Below, one piece after another: positions 1 through 8,399 of a DNA stretch of 64,000 nt. The position numbers were made by a program, and so were the translations under genes. This stretch comes from an uncultured Roseobacter sp. (lineage in GTDB: Bacteria > Pseudomonadota > Alphaproteobacteria > Rhodobacterales > Rhodobacteraceae). The notes under the pieces were generated by a model, which searched no databases, was not told the origin of the DNA, and saw only the letters and a program-made list of their open reading frames with translations. How positions within the stretch are numbered: the first letter of the stretch is position 1; every line of letters begins with the position of its first letter. The DNA lies in assembly GCA_947501635.1 (NCBI GenBank), contig CANMWT010000002.1, positions 186,001-250,000 of the forward strand, read 5' to 3'.

Positions 1-237
1 AAAGAGAGGGGGGAAGTCATCCCGAAGGGCTTTGCTCGATCTGTAAAGTATTACGAACCAATAGAGTACTCATTGTCAGAAGAGCATCTGACAAGCAGGA
101 ATTGGTCGCACATGGGCGATCGCGTCGAGGTCAAGATCATAGACAGTTCAGACATCCGCAGCGCCATACAGGAGCTGCACGATATTCAGGTAAAATTCGA
201 ACGGCAATTAAAACAGTCGGCTTCGAAGGAAGACTAA
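1..237 (+). CDS. C-terminal end of an unrecognised protein (5' truncated)
   Basis: An open frame runs from the first base of the window to a TAA at 235-237, giving 78 residues with no start of its own; the gene begins upstream of the window. The visible part is hydrophilic, has a lysine/glutamate-rich tail (ending KQSASKED) and contains a probable helical stretch (IRSAIQELHDIQ). I recognise no family. It is followed by about 600 bases without a convincing gene. An internal ATG at 112 is possible but unlikely to be the real start because the frame is open throughout. Confidence 0.55.
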   Translation, partial: KERGEVIPKGFARSVKYYEPIEYSLSEEHLTSRNWSHMGDRVEVKIIDSSDIRSAIQELHDIQVKFERQLKQSASKED

Positions 238-838
238 GTCGATGCGCTGGGACATTACACCGTTATGAGGAAGCGTTGTTTAGTTGGACAAAGTTACTAC
301 GCTTCAAGAGCAACTCGACTGGGCCATCCCAGGCAAGCGTTTTTTGCGCTTATACCAATAGGCTGTTTGCATTTATTCCGTTCACTCTTCGCTGTCTGCT
401 CATTGATACTTACCGCGAGCAAGCTCACCGAAGACCGTTACTAACCGTAAGATACTTTCTTACGCACTAGCGACACATTAACCCTTGGGCACAGCAACAG
501 TCGCCTGCATTGCTCGATGCTCGGGCAAGACTAAATCTGGTTTAGGGAAACAAAAGGTTTCGGGTAGGGAATGACGTACTTTGAGCGCAGACCGTGTTTA
601 CTCGAATTTTTATTCCGTGGCGGGATCACCTTGACCTTATCCGCATGCTGCGGCGGCCGTCCCTTCGGTCACTTCGAACGATTTCAGTTCGAGCCACTTC
701 GCCATGCGAATGATACGCCACCGTACACCTCTTTCGTTCACGCAGGGAGTTTCGGATCGGGAGGAGCGCTTTGTGTCAATCTAGCTCTCTCCAGCCAACG
801 CTATTGTCACCGATCATCTTGCTGCCGATGAATATTCA
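238..838. other. 601-base stretch without a convincing gene
   Basis: No frame here has a believable start, ribosome-binding site and coding composition. Two perfect inverted repeats are visible: CGTAAGA/TCTTACG at 446-464, and TCGAAC/GTTCGA at 674-692 with a 7-base spacer. On the minus strand a stretch at about 640-780 reads open for around 45 codons but has only a 22-codon ATG-initiated piece, so it may be a decayed gene end. The region could hold the promoter of the MFS gene at 839. Confidence 0.5.
438..464. promoter_or_regulatory. Candidate repressor operator (7-bp perfect inverted repeat)
   Basis: CGTAAGA-TACTT-TCTTACG lies at 446-464 and is preceded by GTTAC at 438-442. Alternating GTAA/TTAC blocks of this kind resemble sites bound by HxlR-type winged-helix regulators, but no such regulator gene is present in the window, so the assignment is inference. 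The distance to the next gene (839) is long. Confidence 0.3.
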
Positions 839-1993
839 ATGCTGACACGTTTTGCAGTTATCGCCCTTCTCGCGTTTCTGACGCTTATCGATCTTTTTGG
901 GGCTCAAGCGCTACTTCCTTCTCTTGCAGCGGAATTCGAAGCAGATGCTGCTACCATGGGCTCAGCTGTGAACGCGTCAACATTTGGCATGGCGATCGCA
1001 GGATTGGCTGTAGCCTTCTTCAGTAGACAGATCGACCGCAGAAAGGGAGTGTGGATAAGTCTTGCCTTGTTGTCAGCCCCGACATTCATGCTGGGAGTCG
1101 TAGACGACATAAATCTTTTCACCGCCTTACGTGTGATACAGGGCATGCTGATGGCAACAGCCTTCACGCTCACGATGGCTTATCTGGCGGAAGAGTGTTC
1201 TGGCCCGGAGGCAGCTGCGGCAATGGCCGCCTACATCACCGGTAACGTTGTATCCAATCTGCTTGGACGCTTGATGGCTGCGGGTCTTGCGGATATGGGA
1301 GGGCTTTCCGTCAGTTTTTGGGCCTTCGCTACTCTCAACCTTCTGGGTGCAGTGTTAGCAGCCCTATTCCTTTCTCAGACCACGTCGAGAGAGACGACAG
1401 GACCGACCAAATCACCGCTCGCCGTCTGGGCGACGCACTTGTCGAATCCTTCCCTACAAGCTGGCTTCGCCATCGGGTTCCTCATTCTTTTTGTCTTCCT
1501 GGGCGTATTCACCTATGTGAACTTCGTGCTCGCAGGGCCGGAGTACAATTTGGGGGCGGCCCAGCTCGGACTTGTGTATCTGGTCTTCATTCCATCAGTC
1601 TTTACGACCCCTATGGCCGCGTGGCTTGTATCGAACGGTGGGACGTTCCGCGCCTTCGCCATTTCAATGTCTGTGGCAACAGCAGGATTGGTGCTGCTGA
1701 TCACAGGTTCTCTGCCGTTATTGTTGCTTGGTCTCGCAGCAATTGGCGTCGGTACGTTTTGCGCACAGGCGGTTGTCAGTGGGTTCATCGGCCGCGCCGC
1801 CGACGAGGACCGGGCGGCAGCCAGCGGTCTCTACCTGACAAGCTACTATTTCGGCGGCCTAGTGGGGTCGCTGGTCGTAGGCGAGGTTTTTTCGGAAGCG
1901 GGCTGGACCAGTGCCGTGTTTTTGATGATCGCTGCTGCGGTGCTTTCTGTCCTGCTGGCCTCGCGCCTCAAATCTCTGCCTGCTGCGGCATGA
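839..1993 (+). CDS. MFS transporter
   Basis: A 384-residue protein of the major facilitator superfamily, predicted to export or import a small molecule across the inner membrane by proton coupling. It is hydrophobic throughout, with about 12 membrane segments beginning at residue 5. The cytoplasmic loop 2-3 motif region reads SRQIDRRKG (about residues 62-70), and a second-half equivalent follows the central loop near residue 185. The composition resembles drug-exporter-type MFS proteins (the YnfM/AraJ side of the superfamily), but the substrate cannot be read from sequence. The start at 839 has only a weak ribosome-binding site. A small membrane protein gene begins 22 bases downstream, so the two may be co-transcribed. 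Confidence 0.85.
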   Translation: MLTRFAVIALLAFLTLIDLFGAQALLPSLAAEFEADAATMGSAVNASTFGMAIAGLAVAFFSRQIDRRKGVWISLALLSAPTFMLGVVDDINLFTALRVIQGMLMATAFTLTMAYLAEECSGPEAAAAMAAYITGNVVSNLLGRLMAAGLADMGGLSVSFWAFATLNLLGAVLAALFLSQTTSRETTGPTKSPLAVWATHLSNPSLQAGFAIGFLILFVFLGVFTYVNFVLAGPEYNLGAAQLGLVYLVFIPSVFTTPMAAWLVSNGGTFRAFAISMSVATAGLVLLITGSLPLLLLGLAAIGVGTFCAQAVVSGFIGRAADEDRAAASGLYLTSYYFGGLVGSLVVGEVFSEAGWTSAVFLMIAAAVLSVLLASRLKSLPAAA

Positions 1994-2015
1994 TCAATCG
2001 AAGGAAGTCTAACTA

Positions 2016-2474
2016 ATGCTTAGCCAAGCTATTAATGCCATCATAACGAACCCAAAGCGCTGGCTATTGGCCGGTCTTGCCGCAACCGTTGTGCTAGTAA
2101 TATTTATGGAGGTGGTTGCGCGCTTCGCACTCGGCGCACCTATGAAACCTGCCGTTATAATATCCCAGATTTTGGGGTGGGATCAGTCGCTCATGTGGTT
2201 GGCGGAAATTCTACACTATTCGCTGGGATTGATTGGTTTTCCGATAGGCTACGTGGTGCTGCGTGAAATAATTGGGCTGGGGTCGGCCAAAATAAGTGGC
2301 GCGGCCTGGGGCTTCATCCTGTGGCTCGGAGCTGCTGGCGTTATGGCTCCTCTGGCTGGAATGGGTTTCTTTTTTGGTGGCGGCAAGATGGTCATGGCAT
2401 CCTTCGTGGCCCACATAGCATATGGCTTGGTGCTGGGCATCGTCTACGGCCGTCAGGCAGCCGACCATGGTTGA
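2016..2474 (+). CDS. Small polytopic membrane protein
   Basis: A 152-residue protein with about four membrane segments (roughly residues 16-36, 58-82, 94-115 and 122-145) and glycine-rich stretches such as MGFFFGGGK. I do not recognise a characterised family. A GGAAG ribosome-binding site sits just before the ATG. It starts 22 bases after the MFS gene, in the same direction, which suggests co-transcription. About 170 bases separate it from the next gene, where a new promoter may lie. Confidence 0.7.
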   Translation: MLSQAINAIITNPKRWLLAGLAATVVLVIFMEVVARFALGAPMKPAVIISQILGWDQSLMWLAEILHYSLGLIGFPIGYVVLREIIGLGSAKISGAAWGFILWLGAAGVMAPLAGMGFFFGGGKMVMASFVAHIAYGLVLGIVYGRQAADHG

Positions 2475-2645
2475 GACGTCGAACAATACATCAGTAAATT
2501 GCCGTCAAAGCATGGTCCTGCAGGTCGCGAAAAGCTGTCGCAGCACCAGATCTTTCCGGATGACGCATGCATCTGACAATCAAAATGCTCAGCCGGGTCC
2601 TCGTCGGCAAGACAAAAATTCAACGAACGTATGGAGACATCCACA

Positions 2646-3431
2646 ATGACCACGTCACCGAAATCCGCCGTCGTTACCGGTTCGTCCAGCGGAATTGGCC
2701 TTGGTATTGCTGAAGGCTTCGCGGCTGCTGGCATGAACGTCATGATGAATGGCATTGAACCACCGGAACAGATTCAGCCTATCTGCGACCGTCTGTCAGA
2801 GGCGCACGGCACGAAAGTCGCCTACAAGTCCGCCAACATGATGGAACCAACCGGTGTGCGGGGACTTATCGAAGCGGCGGAAGCAGCCTTCGGCCAGGTG
2901 GACGTGCTGGTCAACAACGCCGGCATTCAGTTCGTTTCGCCCGTGGAGGAGTTCCCGGATGACAAATGGCAAGCGATCATCAATCTGAATTTATCGGCGT
3001 CATTTTATGCAACAAAGGCGGTGATGGCTGGTATGAAGGCACGCGGCTGGGGGCGGATCATAAATATCGCATCGGCGCATGGACTGGTCGCTTCGCCCTA
3101 CAAATCGGCCTACGTAGCGGCAAAACACGGCATCGTTGGCCTGACTAAAACCGTCGCCTTGGAAGCGGCTGAGCACGGTGTCACCGTCAACGCGATTTGT
3201 CCGGGTTATGTCTGGACACCGCTTGTCGAGAAACAAATCCCCGACACCGCTAAGGCGCGGGGTATGACCGAGGAACAGGTCAAGCGCGACGTTTTGCTGG
3301 CGGCTCAACCGACCAAGAAGTTTGCTACGGTTGACGAAATGTCAGCGCTCGCCGTTTTTCTGTGTTCGGATGTTGCCGCCTCTATCACCGGCACGGCACT
3401 GCCTGTTGATGGCGGGTGGACAGCACAATGA
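2646..3431 (+). CDS. bdhA: D-3-hydroxybutyrate dehydrogenase (SDR family)
   Basis: A 261-residue short-chain dehydrogenase that would oxidise (R)-3-hydroxybutyrate to acetoacetate with NAD+, the step after polyhydroxybutyrate depolymerisation. The nucleotide-binding motif TGSSSGIG is near residue 11, NNAG near 90, and the catalytic Ser/Tyr/Lys are in IASAHG and YVAAKHG. The stretch PGYVWTPLVEKQI and the C-terminal LPVDGGWTAQ are typical of this family. I chose the ATG at 2646, which has GGAG nine bases upstream, over the ATG at 2631. Genes for two secreted cupins, a TRAP-type binding protein and a patatin follow in the same direction, a setting compatible with use of 3-hydroxybutyrate or its polymers. 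Confidence 0.9.
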   Translation: MTTSPKSAVVTGSSSGIGLGIAEGFAAAGMNVMMNGIEPPEQIQPICDRLSEAHGTKVAYKSANMMEPTGVRGLIEAAEAAFGQVDVLVNNAGIQFVSPVEEFPDDKWQAIINLNLSASFYATKAVMAGMKARGWGRIINIASAHGLVASPYKSAYVAAKHGIVGLTKTVALEAAEHGVTVNAICPGYVWTPLVEKQIPDTAKARGMTEEQVKRDVLLAAQPTKKFATVDEMSALAVFLCSDVAASITGTALPVDGGWTAQ

Positions 3432-3497
3432 GCCTGCGGGCCTACCATTGCCAATACACGCTCACCCAGACTTTTACCTGATCTGAAAGGAGACATA

Positions 3498-4004
3498 ATG
3501 ATTACTAAAGTCAGATACTTGGCCGCCGTGCTTATCGGCTTGGCAACGCTTTGGCCGATGGATGCGCACGCTCATCCCGATACATTGGACGCGGGGCCGG
3601 ACTGGACCGGAACACTGGAGGAACTTTTGGCGCTATTTGCACCTTCGGCAGCCTACGCGTCGGAATTTGAAGGGCCGACAAAACCAGTGGGCATCAGTGC
3701 GAAACCGCTTGGCGTCGCAGATCTGACAAATGAGCTTCCAGGTCTTGAGACCCGCAACTTGCGCGCGCGATTCTGGACAATGGCGCCCGGCGGAATCGTT
3801 CCCGTACATACACATGCCAATCGCCCGGCCTATGTTTACGTGCTTCAAGGTCAGGTGACCGAGCACCGATCCGACAGCGATGAGCCCGATGTATTCAATG
3901 CGGGTGATCTATCGGTGGAAGCCGGTGGCGTTGTCCACTGGTGGGAGAACACCGGGGACACGGAAGTGCACCTTATCGCAATTGACATCTTTCAAAAGCA
4001 GTAA
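3498..4004 (+). CDS. Secreted cupin-domain protein (copy 1)
   Basis: A 168-residue protein with an N-terminal signal peptide (hydrophobic residues 7-20, then DAHAHP). A cupin barrel covers about residues 85-165. Motif 1 reads GGIVPVHTHA and supplies two histidines; the usual glutamate is not seen at its place. Motif 2 reads GGVVHWWEN and supplies the third histidine. A periplasmic metal-binding or sugar/acid-binding role is possible, but no substrate can be named. An AGGAG site precedes the ATG. The next gene, 18 bases downstream, is a paralogue, so this is a tandem duplication in which the two copies have diverged. Confidence 0.8.
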   Translation: MITKVRYLAAVLIGLATLWPMDAHAHPDTLDAGPDWTGTLEELLALFAPSAAYASEFEGPTKPVGISAKPLGVADLTNELPGLETRNLRARFWTMAPGGIVPVHTHANRPAYVYVLQGQVTEHRSDSDEPDVFNAGDLSVEAGGVVHWWENTGDTEVHLIAIDIFQKQ

Positions 4005-4022
4005 AGCCAGAGGACGAAACAC

Positions 4023-4484
4023 ATGAGATTTGCAATCAAAGCTCTTACCTGCGCGTTGCTGTTGCCGGCTGCCGTTCCCGCCACTGCGCAGGATTACGGA
4101 CCCATGAAGGAAATCAATGGTCTGACCGGGCCGGCAAACCCTAAGGGATTTGCGGTGGAGACACTCCATACGATCAATCTTGGAGACGAGTTCCCGGCAG
4201 TCGCCGATGCGAATGGCCTGCAGTTTCGCGCACGGTTCGTCACGCTGCAGCCCGGCGGTATTGTGCTGATTCACAGTCATGCCGGGCGGCCCGCGACGAC
4301 CTATATCATCAGCGGTGAGGTCAATGAGTATCGCTCAGACACGGAAGGCTCCATTCTTCGCCAGGCGGGCGAAGCAACGATGGATGTTGGCGGCATTTCG
4401 CAGTGGTGGGAAAATACCTCCGATGAGATCGTGACCATGTTCGTCGGTGACGTAGTCGCCGCTGATTCACCGAGCGACGGTTAG
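4023..4484 (+). CDS. Secreted cupin-domain protein (copy 2)
   Basis: A 153-residue paralogue of the preceding gene. A signal peptide ends around PATAQD (residues 19-25). Motif 1 reads GGIVLIHSHAGRPA, keeping both histidines. In motif 2 the sequence is GGISQWWEN, so the histidine present in copy 1 is a glutamine here. This would remove a metal ligand and may mean a different metal, or a non-metal binding role in a pair with copy 1. GAGGA precedes the ATG, and the gene sits in the same run as its neighbours. Confidence 0.8.
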   Translation: MRFAIKALTCALLLPAAVPATAQDYGPMKEINGLTGPANPKGFAVETLHTINLGDEFPAVADANGLQFRARFVTLQPGGIVLIHSHAGRPATTYIISGEVNEYRSDTEGSILRQAGEATMDVGGISQWWENTSDEIVTMFVGDVVAADSPSDG

Positions 4485-4516
4485 ACTATCTACTTAGCTT
4501 CTTGGGGTATTCAGCT

Positions 4517-5899
4517 ATGCAATTTCTGACTAAGGCCATCGCATTTGCAGTTTTCTGCAGCACCTCTGCGGCTCATTGTGATAATCTGGAATTGCAGACC
4601 AACTTTCCTCCATTACTGATAACGGACGCGCCCGAAGAGGGCGCGCATCCACTCGGCGGCCCGATAATGCGGTTCGTAAGGACCGCTAATGCCGCGCTCG
4701 CTCCGCTTGGTCACCGGTTCACCTACCACCTAAGTGGGGAGGTCCCGTCCAGCGACGCGGGGCAGGTCATGGGGCCAGTAGCCGACATGGATCGATTTGA
4801 GACGATCTACGACGCCGTGGCAGCAGGCCGGGAGAACGAAGGACTCAATTTCGGGGTTGGGATCTCCAATCAAAATGGTCTCAGCTTTGGCGAACTGCAT
4901 GTGGCGGCGCTGCCGTTCGGGCTCGAGCCTGATGAATTTGTTGCCTATCTCTATGATGGAGGTGGCCTCGTTCTGCAGCAAGACCTCTACGACAAGCACT
5001 TCGGTGGAAACTTGATTGTATTGCCGATCGCAATCACGCCAACGCAGGGCGGCGGATGGTTTCCTGCAGCGTTACCGGATCCAGATACAGACACTGCACT
5101 GAGTGCTGAGGCTGCTATGCGCTTACTTTGCCAAAAGCCATGGATCGTGCGTTGGCCGGAACCGGGTGCCGGAATCTGGCGTGAAGCTTGCAGATCGATC
5201 GGCGCTCCTGCCGCCGAGATCGGCGCGACGACCCGATGCCAATTCGCGGATCAAATGTGCCCTGCTACGGATAATCCTGAAAGCATGCGTATAGACCGGC
5301 TGTCTTTCGGCGGCTTTGTTTCCGGCATTCCGCCGCACGTATTTCTGAAGACAGGAAATGTTGACGCTTACGAGTTGAACTTGCCATCGACTGAGGTGCT
5401 GATGATACGCATGGCGACCGGTCAGGCTGGAACGCCCTCGGCTCAGGCAGACCTGAGCGACGTTATTAAACCCGCGCCGTTCTATTATGGTCAGACGTGG
5501 CACCAGCCTTTGACTTATGTGGAGTTGCTGATCAACCGCAAGGCATGGGCCGACCTGGATGATGCGACGCGTCAGGCTATCAGTCTCGCCGCGGACAGCG
5601 CGACACTGCGAAGCTGGTCCGCAGCCTTATCTCGGCAGGGCGAGAGCATTGCGCTTCTCGAAGCCAATGGTGCCCTCGTCGGGCGCTGGCCAGAGGGCCT
5701 TCTTGAGCAACTGCGTGCTGCTGCCGAAGTTTATCTGGATGAAAAGGCAAGAAGGCTCGCAGCGCAGGGAGACACCGATTATGGGCGGGTACTCGTGCAC
5801 ATGCGCGACTATCAGGAAGAGCAAAGCGCTTACTCGGACTTTGGGGATATGAATCAGGGGCGGGCCTCGCTTCCCACAACACCCAAGAGCATCAGATAG
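4517..5899 (+). CDS. TRAP-type solute-binding protein (DctP-like), orphan
   Basis: A 460-residue exported protein. The signal peptide spans about residues 1-21 (hydrophobic core IAFAVFCST). The C-terminal half shows DctP-family features: DVIKPAPFYY, then TYVELLINRKAW and a helical segment with DDATRQAISLAA. At 460 residues it is longer than the usual 320-360, and four cysteines lie in the middle (CQ-, CRS, RCQFADQMC), which suggests an inserted disulfide-bonded subdomain. I chose the ATG at 4517 rather than the TTG at 4502 because of the GGGGT upstream and the signal peptide. No TRAP permease genes are next to it, so it may serve a distant transporter or act as a sensor or scavenger of an organic acid. 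Confidence 0.75.
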   Translation: MQFLTKAIAFAVFCSTSAAHCDNLELQTNFPPLLITDAPEEGAHPLGGPIMRFVRTANAALAPLGHRFTYHLSGEVPSSDAGQVMGPVADMDRFETIYDAVAAGRENEGLNFGVGISNQNGLSFGELHVAALPFGLEPDEFVAYLYDGGGLVLQQDLYDKHFGGNLIVLPIAITPTQGGGWFPAALPDPDTDTALSAEAAMRLLCQKPWIVRWPEPGAGIWREACRSIGAPAAEIGATTRCQFADQMCPATDNPESMRIDRLSFGGFVSGIPPHVFLKTGNVDAYELNLPSTEVLMIRMATGQAGTPSAQADLSDVIKPAPFYYGQTWHQPLTYVELLINRKAWADLDDATRQAISLAADSATLRSWSAALSRQGESIALLEANGALVGRWPEGLLEQLRAAAEVYLDEKARRLAAQGDTDYGRVLVHMRDYQEEQSAYSDFGDMNQGRASLPTTPKSIR

Positions 5900-5909
5900 A
5901 GGAACAAAA

Positions 5910-6983
5910 TTGAAAAAGGTACAGCATCTTAGGCGAAACAGCGCCAAGAACGTTAAAAACGTTAATCTCGCGCTGCAGGGTGGCGGGTCTCATGGAGCCT
6001 TCACCTGGGGCGTACTTGATTACCTCCTGGAGGATGGCCGCATTGAGATCGATGCAATCTCGGGAACGTCTGCCGGAGCCATGAATGCAGTTGTTCTGGC
6101 TGACGGCATGATGAAAAATGGGCCGGAAGGCGCTCGCGAGGCATTGCATACTTTTTGGGAGACAATGAGCGAAGCGGCCCGTTTCAGCCCGATCAAGCGA
6201 ACGCCATTCGATTATTTCACAGGGAGCTGGCGGCTGGATACGTCGCCCGGGTACCACATGATGGACAACCTTTCCCGGATGTTTTCACCATACCAACTCA
6301 ATCCTCTCAACATAAACCCTCTGCGAAAGGTTCTTACAGATTGTGTCGACTTCGAACGGGTCAGAAGCTGCGATAAGGTAAAGGTATTTGTATCGGCCAC
6401 CAACGTCGAAACGGGCAAAGTGAAAGTCTTTGATCGTAAGGAACTGACACCCGACATGGTCATGGCATCAGCGTGCCTGCCTTTGATGTTTCAGGCGGTG
6501 GAGATCGATGGTGTTCCCTACTGGGATGGAGGTTACATGGGCAACCCGTCGCTGTTTCCATTTAATTCACATAGTGAAAGCTCCGACATCGTCGTCGTGC
6601 AGATCAATCCGATTGAGCGAAAAGGCGCCCCCAAGTCCGCTCAGGACATCCTGAACCGTTTGAACGAGATCAGTTTCAATGGCAGCCTTTTGAAAGAGCT
6701 TCGCTCAATCGACTTTGTCAGACGCCTGATCGAAGAAGGTAAGCTTTCGCGTGAAGATTACCGGGAAATGCGCGTTCATATCATCGAAAACCAGGATGCT
6801 CTCAACCCCTTGGGCGCATCCTCGAAACTCAACGCCGAATGGGCGTTTCTGAAACACCTTCGGGATCTTGGAAGGAAAACTGCCGCCGAATGGCTTGACG
6901 GCAACATCGAAGATGTTGGCAAGCGCTCTACTGTCGACCTGAGAGCCATTTTTCAGGGCATCGGTGCAGAACACCATGGGTAG
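5910..6983 (+). CDS. Patatin-like phospholipase
   Basis: A 357-residue patatin-domain hydrolase. The oxyanion loop GGGSHGAF is near residue 24, the nucleophile elbow GTSAG near 51 (Ser of the Ser-Asp dyad), and the DGG motif near 207, so the active site looks complete. The family cleaves acyl esters of lipids; some relatives act at polyhydroxyalkanoate granules. The likely start is a TTG at 5910 with an AGAGG site about eight bases upstream. It follows the binding protein by 10 bases and ends a run that begins with bdhA, so a role in mobilising polymer or lipid to 3-hydroxybutyrate is plausible but inferred. Confidence 0.85.
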   Translation: MKKVQHLRRNSAKNVKNVNLALQGGGSHGAFTWGVLDYLLEDGRIEIDAISGTSAGAMNAVVLADGMMKNGPEGAREALHTFWETMSEAARFSPIKRTPFDYFTGSWRLDTSPGYHMMDNLSRMFSPYQLNPLNINPLRKVLTDCVDFERVRSCDKVKVFVSATNVETGKVKVFDRKELTPDMVMASACLPLMFQAVEIDGVPYWDGGYMGNPSLFPFNSHSESSDIVVVQINPIERKGAPKSAQDILNRLNEISFNGSLLKELRSIDFVRRLIEEGKLSREDYREMRVHIIENQDALNPLGASSKLNAEWAFLKHLRDLGRKTAAEWLDGNIEDVGKRSTVDLRAIFQGIGAEHHG

Positions 6984-7165
6984 AACACACAGGGTGGAGC
7001 TAAGGACGCCAACTGACCTTCATCCGAACCAATGATAGGGATCCCTTATAATGCCAATGCGGGATCTATGCCCTCGAACGTTTGCCTTTAAAGGTCTTAG
7101 TCAAACCTTCTGCTGTGATGCAGTAACGGAGCATTCTTCAAATCTACCACAAGGATAAAAACACG

Positions 7166-7903
7166 ATGCGAGACTTTCCCTTGGTTCACGATGTTCCAGA
7201 AGTAGATACGCCAGCAATGATTGAGGTGGACCGGTTGATGATGGAGGAATACAACATCAGCCTTCTTCAAATGATGGAAAACGCCGGGCGCGGTCTCGCA
7301 ATACTCGCGCGCGAAATCATTTTTTCTGGTGAGGCTAAAAACAAACGCGTCGTGATCCTCGCCGGTGGAGGTGGTAACGGCGGCGGCGTGCTGACGGCGG
7401 GGCGCCGCCTTTCTGCTTGGGGAGCGACAGTCTATGTCATGCTCGCACAGCCCGAAGTAGCAATGGCGGAGGTGCCGCGCCTTCAACTGGAGATTTTGAA
7501 GCGACTTGAAAATGTGGTCGTTACGGATATCACGTCAGTTCCGAAAACCGCGGACATTATTCTTGATGGCCTCATCGGCTATAGTCTTGCTGGCAATCCC
7601 AAGGGGCTGGCGGCGGATCTTATCGTTTGGGCCAATGCCGCCCCTGCACCAACTCTTTCTCTGGATGTTCCATCGGGTTTTGATGCGACTAGTGGCGCCT
7701 TGCGGTCACCAGCGATTTCAGCTTTCGCAACGGCAACGATCGCTCTTCCAAAAACCAGTTTGCTTTCAGACCAATTCAAAGACAACGTTGGAAACCTTTA
7801 CTGTTTGGATATCAGCGTACCGCCATGCTTATACAATAAGCTTGACCAGCGGCTCTGTGTGGAGCCTTTTTTTTCAAATTCCGACATCGTTCGTCTTAGA
7901 TAA
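7166..7903 (+). CDS. nnrE: NAD(P)H-hydrate epimerase, stand-alone
   Basis: A 245-residue YjeF N-terminal domain protein that interconverts the R and S forms of hydrated NAD(P)H for repair. Visible motifs are LQMMENAGRG (about residues 35-44), a glycine-rich loop AGGGGNGGG (about 65-73) where many relatives have GNNGGDG, DGLIGYSL (about 136-143) and LDVPSGFDATSG (about 166-177). The fused ADP-dependent dehydratase domain found in many bacterial homologues is absent, and no dehydratase gene is near. An AAGGA site precedes the ATG. The upstream gap of 180 bases probably contains its promoter. The neighbour downstream is convergent. Confidence 0.8.
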   Translation: MRDFPLVHDVPEVDTPAMIEVDRLMMEEYNISLLQMMENAGRGLAILAREIIFSGEAKNKRVVILAGGGGNGGGVLTAGRRLSAWGATVYVMLAQPEVAMAEVPRLQLEILKRLENVVVTDITSVPKTADIILDGLIGYSLAGNPKGLAADLIVWANAAPAPTLSLDVPSGFDATSGALRSPAISAFATATIALPKTSLLSDQFKDNVGNLYCLDISVPPCLYNKLDQRLCVEPFFSNSDIVRLR

Positions 7904-8000
7904 TTGGTCGCAGTGAGGAATGCCTTAAGTGAGGCGAGCCAAAGTAGTGATGGTTTGCTTGTTAATCTGAGGACAGAAATTTTCCCAGAACAGAAAACTG

Positions 8001-8399
8001 TTATGGCCTGTCTTGTCTCTCCGACCAAAAGACGAGACCAAACGCCAGTGCCAGCGAAAGCCCAACCATTAAAGAGGTATAGCAAAGAGGCCAACCCGTG
8101 TCTGAGCGAGGGCAGGTTTCATTACCCAACAATTCAAGGGATGTCCCGGTCAAGGCAAGCAACAAAACCGGTACGATACCAGCGACAAACAGCCAGCCCA
8201 TTGGCTTGCCGAACCAGAAAGCCGAAATGCCTATTGCTGCGTAGCAAATCGAGACCACGTAACACATAGGCACCGACCAAACGACAGGACAAGCCGAGCC
8301 GGTTTGGTAGTGGAGCAAAGAAATGGGTACAATCCCGGCCAGGATAACGAGCGACATTGCTCCTATGCCCAAGCGCAAGAGGCGACTGAGCAAAAACAT
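8001..8399 (-). CDS. Small four-helix membrane protein
   Basis: A 132-residue protein with about four membrane segments (roughly residues 7-27, 44-64, 67-88 and 106-126). Five cysteines are present: C37, C46 and C52 around the second helix, and C95 and C106 in and after the third loop. This could mean disulfides or metal contact on the outer face. The start codon overlaps the stop of the upstream VCBS gene (TAATG), which indicates translational coupling. I do not recognise the family; its place as the last gene of a three-gene operon suggests a role linked to the exported VCBS/ASPIC protein. Confidence 0.65.
   Translation of the reverse strand: MFLLSRLLRLGIGAMSLVILAGIVPISLLHYQTGSACPVVWSVPMCYVVSICYAAIGISAFWFGKPMGWLFVAGIVPVLLLALTGTSLELLGNETCPRSDTGWPLCYTSLMVGLSLALAFGLVFWSERQDRP

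Noticed and set aside
571-831. 86-codon frame on the plus strand before the MFS gene
   Set aside because: No ribosome-binding site, Cys/Arg/Ser-rich composition unlike a real protein, and no recognisable motif.
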